From positions 1 through 64,000 of the forward strand of contig NZ_BOMB01000007.1 of NCBI RefSeq assembly GCF_016861975.1: DNA of 64,000 bases, in the 5' to 3' direction. Shown here one piece after another: positions 44,733 to 52,615 of the stretch (its first letter is position 1; every line of letters starts with the position of its first letter). The notes below the pieces were generated by a model. It saw only the letters and a list, made by a program, of their open reading frames with translations, was not told the DNA's origin and searched no databases. The stretch is from Actinocatenispora rupis. Its GTDB lineage: Bacteria; Actinomycetota; Actinomycetes; Mycobacteriales; Micromonosporaceae. The translations under genes were made by a program, and so were the position numbers.

Positions 44733-45128
44733 TCAGGCGCTGGCGGCGACCTTGCCGCCCGAACTGCCGCTGGAACTGGCGCCGGAGCCGCCACCCGAGG
44801 AGCCCGACGAACCGGACGAACCCGAGGTCGACGAGGACGAGCTGGACTTCGCGGAGTCCGACTTCGCGCCGTCGCCCGAACCCGACGACGAACCGGCGGA
44901 GTCGGCCGTGGACTTCGACTTCTCGCCGCTGATCGTGGACGAGGAGGAGCCGTTGCGTGAGTCGGTCCGGTAGAAACCCGAGCCCTTGAACACGACACCG
45001 ACGGCCGAGAAGACCTTGCGCAGCTTGCCGCCGCAGTTGGGGCACTCGGTCAGCGGGCCGTCGGTGAACGACTGGACCGCTTCGAGCTGGTGGCCGCACT
45101 CGGTGCAGGCGTACTGATAGGTGGGCAC
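44733..45128 (-). CDS. ruc: FmdB-type zinc-ribbon protein, Ruc redox chaperone-like
   Basis: 131 aa. N-terminal zinc ribbon C8, C11, C29, C32 (YACTEC...ECPNC) and a long disordered Ser/Gly-rich tail (about 60-131). This is the layout of M. tuberculosis Rv0991c (Ruc), a redox-regulated chaperone whose zinc cysteines oxidise to activate it. The CIRCE element just upstream and synteny with 5-FTHF cyclo-ligase, galU and moeA genes support orthology. GTG 45128 has GGAGG. Confidence 0.85.
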   Translation of the reverse strand: MPTYQYACTECGHQLEAVQSFTDGPLTECPNCGGKLRKVFSAVGVVFKGSGFYRTDSRNGSSSSTISGEKSKSTADSAGSSSGSGDGAKSDSAKSSSSSSTSGSSGSSGSSGGGSGASSSGSSGGKVAASA

Positions 45129-45140
45129 CCTCTGCCTCCG

Positions 45141-45167
45141 CTGGCACTCTCAGTTTCTGAGTGCTAA
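45141..45167 (-). promoter_or_regulatory. CIRCE element (HrcA operator)
   Basis: On the minus strand: TTAGCACTC (45167-45159), nine bases, then GAGTGCCAG (45149-45141). Consensus is TTAGCACTC-N9-GAGTGCTAA; the first arm is perfect, the second has two mismatches. Directly before ruc. Confidence 0.85.
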
Positions 45168-45223
45168 TCATCCGCCATCGGGGGCCCGTCCGTCCACCCG
45201 GGGTGGTGCGGTAGACAGCGTGG

Positions 45224-45850
45224 TCAGCCCGCCGTGGGGCCGATCCGGCGGAACCCGGCCGCCGGCGTGACCACCGCGTTGACCCGGCGGTCGTGCGGCT
45301 CGTGCGGCAACAGGTCGTCGACCAGTTCCCCGTCGTACAGCAGGGCGACGACGAGCGTGCGGCGCGGCACCCGGGACAGCGCCCGGTCGTACGACCCGCC
45401 GCCGCGGCCGAGGCGGGTGCCGGTCCGGTCCACCGCGAGCGCCGGCACCACCAACACCGACGCGGTACTCACGGCGCCGCGTCCGAGCCGCGGCCCGTCC
45501 GGTTCGCACAGCCGCCAGCGCGCCCGTTGCAGGCAGTCCGGCCCGGTGTACTCGGCCCAGTCGAGGTCCAGGTCGCTGCGCAGGACGGGGAGCAGCACCC
45601 GGTCGCCCCAGGTACCGAGGACGTCGGGGAGCGCGGCGCCGCCGGGTTCGCCGTCGGACGGCACGTACCCGGCGACGGAACGGCGGGCGGCGCCCACGGC
45701 GGGACGGCCCACCGGACGCCCGGCGCGCAGCAGATCCCGTACCACGGCGCGGATCGCGGCGTCGGCGGCGGAACGGTACGCCGGGGCACGATCGCGCCGT
45801 TCGGCGACCAACCGGTCGCGCAGGGACGACTTTTCGGAAAGTGCGTGCAT
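45224..45850 (-). CDS. 5-formyltetrahydrofolate cyclo-ligase
   Basis: 208 aa. It converts 5-formyl-THF to 5,10-methenyl-THF with ATP. Family motifs are the GRGGGSYDRAL phosphate loop and the region VLVVPALAVDRTGTRLG. ATG 45850 has no obvious ribosome site. Divergent from the GGDEF gene. A neighbour of ruc as in M. tuberculosis (Rv0992c). Confidence 0.9.
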   Translation of the reverse strand: MHALSEKSSLRDRLVAERRDRAPAYRSAADAAIRAVVRDLLRAGRPVGRPAVGAARRSVAGYVPSDGEPGGAALPDVLGTWGDRVLLPVLRSDLDLDWAEYTGPDCLQRARWRLCEPDGPRLGRGAVSTASVLVVPALAVDRTGTRLGRGGGSYDRALSRVPRRTLVVALLYDGELVDDLLPHEPHDRRVNAVVTPAAGFRRIGPTAG

Positions 45851-45991
45851 TTCGCTGGGTCCAACCTCGCCGGGTGGGCGGTACCTCCGGATGCTGTGAC
45901 AGCATCGCACCTGCGGGCTGTCGTCCCGGGCACGGATCGCCGAGACCGACACACCCATCGTGCACCGGCCGGAGCTACCACGGGAGGACGC

Positions 45992-48151
45992 GTGACGCTG
46001 CGCGCGCGGCTCACCGCCGCGTTCCTGGCCGTGGTGCTCGGGCCCGTGCTGATCGGGGCCGTGTTCGTCGGGATCACGGTGTCCGAGGTCAGCGCCCGGC
46101 GGGCGACCGAACGGTTGCAGATGGCGCAGACCACCGTCCGCACCACCGTCGACGCCGCCTGCCACGAGCTGCGGTCCGCCGCGCAGGTCGCCGCCCGGAC
46201 GTACGGCGGGGGCACGGCGGGCGAGCGGGCCGCTGCCGCGCGCGAGGGCGTACAGACGGGGCTGGCGACGGCGGTGCAGGTGACCGACGAGGCGGGGGTG
46301 ACCCGGTCGTCGGCCGGTCAGCTGCCCGGACCGTGGGCGGACTGCGCCGGCACCGGCACCACGAGTACGAACCGGCCGGAAACGCTGGTGGCGAAGGTAC
46401 GGATGACCGACCGGGCCGGGCACACCATCGGCCAGGTCGTCGCCGGTACGCCGGTGGACCGGGCGTTCGTGACGCGGCTCGGCTCGGCCGCCGGCGTCGA
46501 CGTGACGCTGCTCGACGACGGCGCGCCGGTGTCCACCGAAACCCGGCAGCAGGCCAACGAGGTCGCCGACACGGCGCTGCGGATGCGCGGCGACCAGGTG
46601 CGCGCCACCGGCGACGGGACGTACGTGCGGCTCGTGCCGGCGACCGTCGAGCAGCCGCTGCACCTCGCGCTGTCGTCCGGCCACTCCGGCTCCGAGGCGC
46701 TGTACGCGGTGCTCATCGGCGTGGTCGTGCTCGCCGGCCTGATCGCCGTCGGTGCCGCGTGGTGGCTCGCGAACTCCACCACCCGGCCGCTGTTCGAGCT
46801 GGCGTCGGCCGCCGACCGGGTCGCCGGCGGTGACCTCGACGCCCGGGTACCGGTGCGCAGCCGGGACGAGGTCGGCAAGCTGGGCAGCGCGTTCAACCGG
46901 ATGACCCGCGAGATGCAGGCGTACGTGCACGCCCTGACGGCGAGCCGGGACCAGCTGCGCGGCAACCTCGGCCTGCTGGGCGACACCCTGTCCAGTACGC
47001 ACGACCTGGACGGGATCCTCACCGTCATCCTGGAGACGGCGATGGCGGCGACCGGCGCGCAGTCCGGTGTCGTACTGCTGGTGGACAAGCCGGACGGCAA
47101 GTACCCGAACCAGCTGGTGGCGCGCTGCTCGGACGGCCTGGACGACCGGGCGCGGTCGCTGTCGGACATCCGGGTGGCGCTGGGCGAGGGCCTGCTGGGC
47201 GCGGTGGCGCAGGCCGGCGAGCCGCGCCGGGGCCGCGTCGACGGCATCGAACTCTCGCCGAACGAGCCGCGCTGCCGCACGTACATCGCGGTGCCGTTCT
47301 CCGGGGCGAGCCGCGCCACCGAACGCGAGGACGAGACCGGCCCGCAGCCCGGCCGGCTGCGCGGCGTCCTCGCCCTGTACGACCGGCTCGGCCAGGACGA
47401 CTTCGACGACGCCGACCTCGGCACGCTGCGTACGTTCGCCGGGCAGGCCGCGGTCGCGGTGGACAACGTGCTGCTGCACCAGGAGACGGAGCGGCTGTCG
47501 CTCACCGACCCGCTCACCGACCTGTGGAACTACCGCTACCTGCGCGTCTCGCTGCACCGGGAGGTCGAGCGCGCGACCCGCTTCGACCGCCACCTGTCCG
47601 TACTCGCGATGGACCTGGACCGGTTCAAGGAGGTCAACGACACGTACGGGCACTCGGCCGGGGACGCGGTGCTCGTCGCGTTCGCGAACCGGATCCAGCA
47701 GGAGATCCGGGAGGTCGACCTGGCGTGCCGGCAGGGCGGCGAGGAGTTCGTCGTCCTGCTGCCGGAGACCGACGAGCACGGCGCCGGCCGGCTCGCCGAA
47801 CGGATCTGCGGCGCCGTCCGCGACATGCGGGTACGGCTGCCCGATCCCGGCCCGGACGGCCCGATCGACATCGGTGTCACCGTCTCCATCGGCGTCGCCG
47901 TCTACCCCGAGCACGGCGCCACCGGCCAGGAGGTACTCGACGCCGCCGACGACGCGCTGTACGACGCGAAGGCGGACGGCCGGGACATCTGGCGGGTGGC
48001 GGCGGTCGGGCCGCGCCGCCGGCACCGTACGCGTGGGGGCGGCGACCGGGCGGCCGACGACTTCCCGCCCGCCGCGGACGGCTGGCCGGACGGCGACTCG
48101 GGCGGCGCGTCGCGGCGGGCACGACCGCCCAGGCAGACCCGGGGCGGTTAG
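45992..48151 (+). CDS. Membrane diguanylate cyclase (HAMP-GAF-GGDEF)
   Basis: 719 aa; GTG 45992 after GGGAGG. Membrane helix (about 5-30), extracytoplasmic sensor domain, second helix (about 235-258), HAMP (about 259-312), GAF (about 340-500), GGDEF domain from about 500. The active site is GGEEF (around 582) and the inhibitory I-site REVD lies just before it, so it should make cyclic-di-GMP and be product-inhibited. The C-terminal tail is disordered and basic. Inserted between 5-FTHF cyclo-ligase and galU relative to mycobacteria. Confidence 0.92.
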   Translation: MTLRARLTAAFLAVVLGPVLIGAVFVGITVSEVSARRATERLQMAQTTVRTTVDAACHELRSAAQVAARTYGGGTAGERAAAAREGVQTGLATAVQVTDEAGVTRSSAGQLPGPWADCAGTGTTSTNRPETLVAKVRMTDRAGHTIGQVVAGTPVDRAFVTRLGSAAGVDVTLLDDGAPVSTETRQQANEVADTALRMRGDQVRATGDGTYVRLVPATVEQPLHLALSSGHSGSEALYAVLIGVVVLAGLIAVGAAWWLANSTTRPLFELASAADRVAGGDLDARVPVRSRDEVGKLGSAFNRMTREMQAYVHALTASRDQLRGNLGLLGDTLSSTHDLDGILTVILETAMAATGAQSGVVLLVDKPDGKYPNQLVARCSDGLDDRARSLSDIRVALGEGLLGAVAQAGEPRRGRVDGIELSPNEPRCRTYIAVPFSGASRATEREDETGPQPGRLRGVLALYDRLGQDDFDDADLGTLRTFAGQAAVAVDNVLLHQETERLSLTDPLTDLWNYRYLRVSLHREVERATRFDRHLSVLAMDLDRFKEVNDTYGHSAGDAVLVAFANRIQQEIREVDLACRQGGEEFVVLLPETDEHGAGRLAERICGAVRDMRVRLPDPGPDGPIDIGVTVSIGVAVYPEHGATGQEVLDAADDALYDAKADGRDIWRVAAVGPRRRHRTRGGGDRAADDFPPAADGWPDGDSGGASRRARPPRQTRGG

Positions 48152-48161
48152 TCTCGGCCCA
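48149..48161 (+). promoter_or_regulatory. Leaderless -10 for galU within the upstream stop codon
   Basis: TAGTCT (48149-48154) is six bases before ATG 48161 and its first three bases are the TAG stop of the diguanylate cyclase gene. Confidence 0.6.
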
Positions 48162-49123
48162 TGCCCGACCACGTCACCACCCCCGACTTCTCCTCCCCGG
48201 CCGACCGCGGGGTCCGCGCCACCAAGGCGGTCATCCCGGCGGCCGGGCTCGCCACCCGGTTCCTGCCCGCCAGCAAGGCGGTGCCCAAGGAACTGTTCCC
48301 GGTGGTGGACAAACCGGCCCTGCAGTACATCGTGGAAGAGGCCGCCACGGCCGGCATCAGCGACGTCCTGCTGATCACGGGGCGCGGCAAGAGTTCGATG
48401 GTGGACCACTTCGACCGGCGGCTCGACCTGGAGGCCGCGCTGGAGGCCAAGGGCGACACCGAACGCCTGGAGGCCGTGCGCCGCCCGGGTGAGCTGGCCG
48501 CGCTGCACTCGTCCCGCCAGCCGGAGCCGCTCGGCCTCGGGCACGCCGTGTCCTGCGCCGAGGACCATGTCGGCAACGTCCCCTTCGCCGTACTGCTGGG
48601 TGACGACCTGGTCGACGAGCGCGACCCGCTGCTGCCGACGATGCTCGACCTGCAGGCGGAGACCGGCGGCATCGTGCTCGCCCTGCTGGAGGTCCCGTGG
48701 GAGGAGGTCCACAAGTACGGCGTGGCCTCCGTGCGGGAGACCGACACGCCGGACGTCGTCGAGGTCACCGGCCTCGTCGAGAAGCCGGCTCGGGAGGACG
48801 CCCCCAGCAACCTCACCGTCGTCGGGCGGTACGTGCTGCCCGCGTCGATCTTCGACGCGATCCGGCGTACCGGTCCGGACAAGCGCGGCGAGATCCAGCT
48901 GACCGACGCGATGGCGCTGCTGCTGTCCGAGGGCACGCCGGTGCACGGCGTCGTCTTCCGCGGCCGGCGGTACGACACGGGCAACCCGACCGGATACCTG
49001 AAGGCCGTCGTGCAGCTCGCGACCGCGCGCTCCGACATCGGGCCGGACTTCCGCGCCTGGCTCGCGCAGTTCGTGGCGGACGGCTTCGACACGGTCGACG
49101 ACAAGCCCGCCGGCACCGAGTAG
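48161..49123 (+). CDS. galU: UTP-glucose-1-phosphate uridylyltransferase
   Basis: 320 aa. It makes UDP-glucose for glycans and trehalose. AVIPAAGLATRFLPASKAVPKELFP is the nucleotide-binding site, and VEKPAREDAP and GRRYDTGNPTGYL are conserved further on. ATG 48161 is probably leaderless. It begins galU-glp-rimJ-sepX, an order seen in M. tuberculosis Rv0993-Rv0996. Confidence 0.95.
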   Translation: MPDHVTTPDFSSPADRGVRATKAVIPAAGLATRFLPASKAVPKELFPVVDKPALQYIVEEAATAGISDVLLITGRGKSSMVDHFDRRLDLEAALEAKGDTERLEAVRRPGELAALHSSRQPEPLGLGHAVSCAEDHVGNVPFAVLLGDDLVDERDPLLPTMLDLQAETGGIVLALLEVPWEEVHKYGVASVRETDTPDVVEVTGLVEKPAREDAPSNLTVVGRYVLPASIFDAIRRTGPDKRGEIQLTDAMALLLSEGTPVHGVVFRGRRYDTGNPTGYLKAVVQLATARSDIGPDFRAWLAQFVADGFDTVDDKPAGTE

Positions 49124-49136
49124 ACGAAGGGCGCCG

Positions 49137-50372
49137 ATGGCCACCGTCACGCTGACCCCGCTGGCCGACTTCCTCCAGCAGGTACTCGCCAAGATCCGTC
49201 CGCTGCCCCCGCTGGACCTGGAGCTGACCCAGGCGTACGGCAACGTCTTCGCCGAGGACGTGGTGGCTCCCGGGCCGCTGCCGGCGTTCGACCACGCCGC
49301 CATCGACGGGTACGCGGTGCGGCTCGACGACGTGGCGGGCGCCCGCGAGGACCGGCCGGTGCGGCTGAACGTGGTCGGTGACGTCGGCGCGGCGTCGTGG
49401 CGGCCGGTCCGGGTCGGTTCGGGCAGCTGCCTGTCGATCGCGGCGGGCGCGCCGATGCCCGCCGCCGCCGACGCCGTCGTACCGATGGCGTGGACGGACG
49501 AGGGCATGGCGTCGGTGGAGATCTACGCGTCGCCCAAGCGCGGCCACGGCGTACGGCGGGCCGGTGACGAGCTGGCCGCCGGGTCCGCGGTCGCCTCCGC
49601 CGGTACCGCGGTGACCGCGCCGGTCGTCGCCCTGCTGGCCGCCGCCGGCGTCGCCCACGTCGTCGTACGCCCGTGCCCGCGCGTGGTGGTCGTCGCGACC
49701 GGCGACGAACTCGTCGAGACCGGCCGGATGTCCGCACCCGGCCAGGTCGTCGACGTCAACTCGCACGCGCTGACCGCGGCGGCGGTCGAGGCCGGCGCGC
49801 TCGCGTACCGGATCGGGATCTGTGACGACGACCCCGAGGGACTGCGCGCCGTCCTGGAGGACCAGACGCTGCGCAGCGACCTGATCGTGATGACCGGCGG
49901 CACCGGCCTCGGCCCCGGCGACATGGTCCGCCGCATCTTCGGCCGCGACGGCACCGTCCCCTTCACCGACCTCTCCGTGTACCCGTGTTCGTCGCTCGGG
50001 TTCGGCACCGTCGGCGTCGAGGAGGTCCCGATCGTCTGCCTGCCGGGCGATCCGGGCGCCGCCCTCATCGGCTTCGAGATCCTGGTACGCCCGGTCATCC
50101 AGCGGCTGTCCGGCGCGGAGCCCGTGTTCCGGCCGAGTATCAAGGCGCACCTGCTGGAGACGCTGTCGTCGCCGGCCGGGTTGCGCGAGTTCCGGCCGGC
50201 GCAGGTGTCGGAGCGCCGCGGCGGCGGTTACACCGTGCAGCCGCTGGCCGGTGGGCCGTACACTCTGTCGGGCCTTGCCGAGGCGAACGGGTTGCTGGTG
50301 CTGGGGGAGCGGGTCTCCACCGCCGCGGCAGGCTCCACAGTGGACGTACTGCTGATCGATCGGCGGAGATGA
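49137..50372 (+). CDS. glp: Gephyrin-like molybdotransferase Glp/MoeA
   Basis: 411 aa with the four-domain MoeA layout: residues 1-50, FDHAAIDGYAV, GDELVETG and the MoCF domain with MTGGTGLGPGDMV and CLPGDPGAALIGFE. MoeA inserts molybdenum into cofactor. In corynebacteria the paralogue Glp binds FtsZ and works with the membrane receptor GlpR. The presence of that partner two genes on favours a division role, but the molybdenum role cannot be excluded. Confidence 0.88.
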   Translation: MATVTLTPLADFLQQVLAKIRPLPPLDLELTQAYGNVFAEDVVAPGPLPAFDHAAIDGYAVRLDDVAGAREDRPVRLNVVGDVGAASWRPVRVGSGSCLSIAAGAPMPAAADAVVPMAWTDEGMASVEIYASPKRGHGVRRAGDELAAGSAVASAGTAVTAPVVALLAAAGVAHVVVRPCPRVVVVATGDELVETGRMSAPGQVVDVNSHALTAAAVEAGALAYRIGICDDDPEGLRAVLEDQTLRSDLIVMTGGTGLGPGDMVRRIFGRDGTVPFTDLSVYPCSSLGFGTVGVEEVPIVCLPGDPGAALIGFEILVRPVIQRLSGAEPVFRPSIKAHLLETLSSPAGLREFRPAQVSERRGGGYTVQPLAGGPYTLSGLAEANGLLVLGERVSTAAAGSTVDVLLIDRRR

Positions 50373-50998
50373 ACGCGCATCCTGGCTGGCCGGCCGTCCT
50401 GACCGACGGCGACGTGACCCTCCGGCCGTACACCCGGGCCGACGCCGCCGCCTGGGTCGAGGTACGCCTCGCGAACGAGGCGTGGCTGTCGCCGTGGGAG
50501 CCGGACCCGCCGGGTCGCTGGCAGGACGTGCACACCGTCCGCGCCTTCCGGTACGTGTACCGCGACCTGAAACGGTCGGCCGCGGACGGCAGCACGATGC
50601 CATGGGCGGTGTGTTGGCAGGGCACGTTCGTCGGCCAGCTCACCATCGGCAACATCGTGCGCCGCGCCTTCTGCTCCGGCTACGCCGGCTACTGGATCGA
50701 CCACCGGCACGCCGGAAAGGGCATCACGCCGACCGCGCTCGCGCTCGCCGTCGACCACGCGTTCGGCCGTGGCGGGCTGCACCGCGTCGAGGTCAACATC
50801 CGCCCGGAGAACAAGCCGAGCCGGCGCGTCGTGGAGAAGCTCGGCTTCCGCGAGGAGTCGTACCACCACCGGTACCTCTACATCGCCGGCGGCTGGCGCG
50901 ACCACCTCGGGTACGCGCTGACCACCGAGGACGTCGCCGCCGACGGCGGCCTCCTCGCCCGCCTCCACCGAAACCGCAGCGACCGCCCCACCTCCTGA
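50369..50998 (+). CDS. GNAT acetyltransferase, RimJ-type
   Basis: 209 aa. RPYTRADAAAWVEVRLAN and the acetyl-CoA loop DHRHAGKGITPTAL identify a RimJ-like N-acetyltransferase (M. tuberculosis Rv0995). ATG 50369 overlaps the glp stop, so it is coupled. Likely acetylates the alpha-amine of ribosomal or other proteins. Confidence 0.9.
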   Translation: MNAHPGWPAVLTDGDVTLRPYTRADAAAWVEVRLANEAWLSPWEPDPPGRWQDVHTVRAFRYVYRDLKRSAADGSTMPWAVCWQGTFVGQLTIGNIVRRAFCSGYAGYWIDHRHAGKGITPTALALAVDHAFGRGGLHRVEVNIRPENKPSRRVVEKLGFREESYHHRYLYIAGGWRDHLGYALTTEDVAADGGLLARLHRNRSDRPTS

Positions 50999-51106
50999 CC
51001 CCCGTTACCGCCAGGTAGGCGCCCCGGTGTGGCGCCGCGGAAATGCAGCGTCCCGGCCGTAGCCTCGGATGACAGCATGTGACTACCTGACGGGAGGGGT
51101 CCGGGG

Positions 51107-51913
51107 GTGCCGACGTCGGTGCTCCTCGCCGTACTGGCGGCGGCGGGCCTGCTCGCTCTCGCACCGGCCCTCGTGCGCCGGTACGACACCACGGAGCGGC
51201 AGGTCGCGGAGCGCGAGTGGTCCACGGCGCGGGTCCTGTCCCGCCCGCGCCGCCGACGCACCGTGCCACGTGGCCGCCCGGTCAACCCGCCCCGCCGCGA
51301 CGCCGCCCCGTCCACCGCCGTACCGGACGCGGCCGGCTCGCCCCGACGCGCCGACCGCCACGGCCCCGCCCGCCGCGACCTCGCCCGCCGGCGCCGGCGC
51401 CGCGCGTTCCGTCGGCTGCGCCGCGCCCCGCTGGCCCGGCTGCTGCGCGGCGGACTCCGCGGCCGCCCGCCCGCCGACCTCACCGACGAGCAGCGCCGCC
51501 GCTGGTGGCGCTACCACCGCCGCCGCGTACTCGTGGTCCTCCTCGCCGTACTGGTGGTCCAGCTCGGGCTCGGCGCCGGCCTCGCACCCGCGTTCTTCGT
51601 CGGCGCCGGCGCCACCGTGCTGCTCACCTGCGCGTACCTGGTGCACCTGCGGAACCGGGCGCTCGCCGACGCGCGTCGCCGCCGCGAGGCCGCCCGCCGG
51701 TACGCCGAGGAGGAGATTCGCGAGGCCCGCGCCCGGGCGCTGCGCCGCCGTCGTGCCGCGGCCCTCGCCGCCGCCCGCCGCGCCACCCTGGAACGCGAGT
51801 TCGCCGAGGCGCGGGAACGTGCGCTGGCCGCGGAGCGCGAACTCGCCGACGGTACGTACGGCGCGCCGTTCCTGCGGGGCCGTCCGTACCAGGCGCGCGC
51901 CGTCAACCTCTGA
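51107..51913 (+). CDS. Divisome membrane protein SepX/GlpR
   Basis: 268 aa; GTG 51107 with GGGAGGGG. N-terminal membrane helix (about 4-23), a long Arg/Pro-rich cytoplasmic stretch (about 40-130), two more helices (about 141-180), and a highly charged coiled coil (about 185-255). This is the plan of GlpR/SepX, which recruits Glp and FtsZ to the division or septation site. Assigned by domain layout and synteny with glp and rimJ. Filamentous growth makes a sporulation-septation role plausible. Confidence 0.75.
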   Translation: MPTSVLLAVLAAAGLLALAPALVRRYDTTERQVAEREWSTARVLSRPRRRRTVPRGRPVNPPRRDAAPSTAVPDAAGSPRRADRHGPARRDLARRRRRRAFRRLRRAPLARLLRGGLRGRPPADLTDEQRRRWWRYHRRRVLVVLLAVLVVQLGLGAGLAPAFFVGAGATVLLTCAYLVHLRNRALADARRRREAARRYAEEEIREARARALRRRRAAALAAARRATLEREFAEARERALAAERELADGTYGAPFLRGRPYQARAVNL

Positions 51914-51968
51914 CAACCGACCGGCCCGCCGCGCAGCGCGCGCCAGGAAACGAATGCTCCCGGGAGAC

Positions 51969-52015
51969 GAATCAGGCGACGCCGTCCGCTTTCCCGCGGA
52001 CACGCGTCGCCTGAT
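51969..52015. terminator. Terminator between sepX/glpR and tRNA-Ala
   Basis: 13-bp perfect arms (51969-51981, 52003-52015) with an inner GTCCGC/GCGGAC stem and TTT after. Probably serves both strands. Confidence 0.7.
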
Positions 52016-52024
52016 TTCCGAACG

Positions 52025-52098
52025 TGGAGCTGAGGGGAGTTGAACCCCTGACCCCCTCGATGCGAACGAGGTGCGCTACCAGACTGCGCCACAGCCCC
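52025..52098 (-). tRNA. tRNA-Ala (anticodon CGC)
   Basis: 74 nt without CCA. Acceptor GGGGCTG pairs with CAGCTCC (one G-T), anticodon loop TTCGCAT, T-arm AGGGGTTCAACTCCCCT. Reads GCG, an abundant codon here. Confidence 0.93.
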
Positions 52099-52615
52099 TT
52101 GCGGAATGAAGGTTAGCAGGTGGTGCCGGAGGGGTGCGAACCGATACCCCGGTGCCGCGGTCGAGTCGGGTCCGGGGCCTCGGGCGCCGGCGTCGACGGT
52201 GTGGCGGGGGCGACGCGGACGCGACCCGACGAGTACCGGACCTCGCGTCGGTGGCTGGTCGGCCCGCGCTGGCGTACGCGACGAAGGGGTGTCGACCGTT
52301 ACGGTACGAGCGACCGTCTTCGTCACCCGCTGAGCGCACAGTCTGAAATCACGGATCGTGCTGGTGCAGGTGGGAGCGCTGTGACCCAGCTGTCGCACCT
52401 CTTGTGCGATCCGGGGGCGTCCGGTTAGGTGATGATCGGTCCGGTCGCCGGGGGACGCGACGTGAGTGGAGCCGACTGGACTGTTATGGTCTCCGATGTG
52501 CGCGTTTGCCCTGCGCGCGGCGATCATCGGGGCTCGGGTCGTTCGCCGTGGGTGGTCGCTCGGTGTCCCTGTTCGTTCCCTGTTCGTGTACGTTCCGTGA
52601 TGAGGCCCGCCATCC
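52099..52615. other. 517-bp region before the conservon, with a promoter
   Basis: No recognisable gene. GTGAGT (52462-52467), 17 bases, TATGGT (52485-52490) is a plausible promoter for the conservon, leaving a leader of about 120 nt. Confidence 0.4.

Noticed and set aside
45224-49507. Very long open frame (over 1400 codons) on the minus strand through the galU-glp region
   Set aside because: Its upper part mirrors the GGDEF, galU and glp genes on the + strand, as expected from third-position GC. Only the last 208 codons (5-FTHF cyclo-ligase) look like protein.
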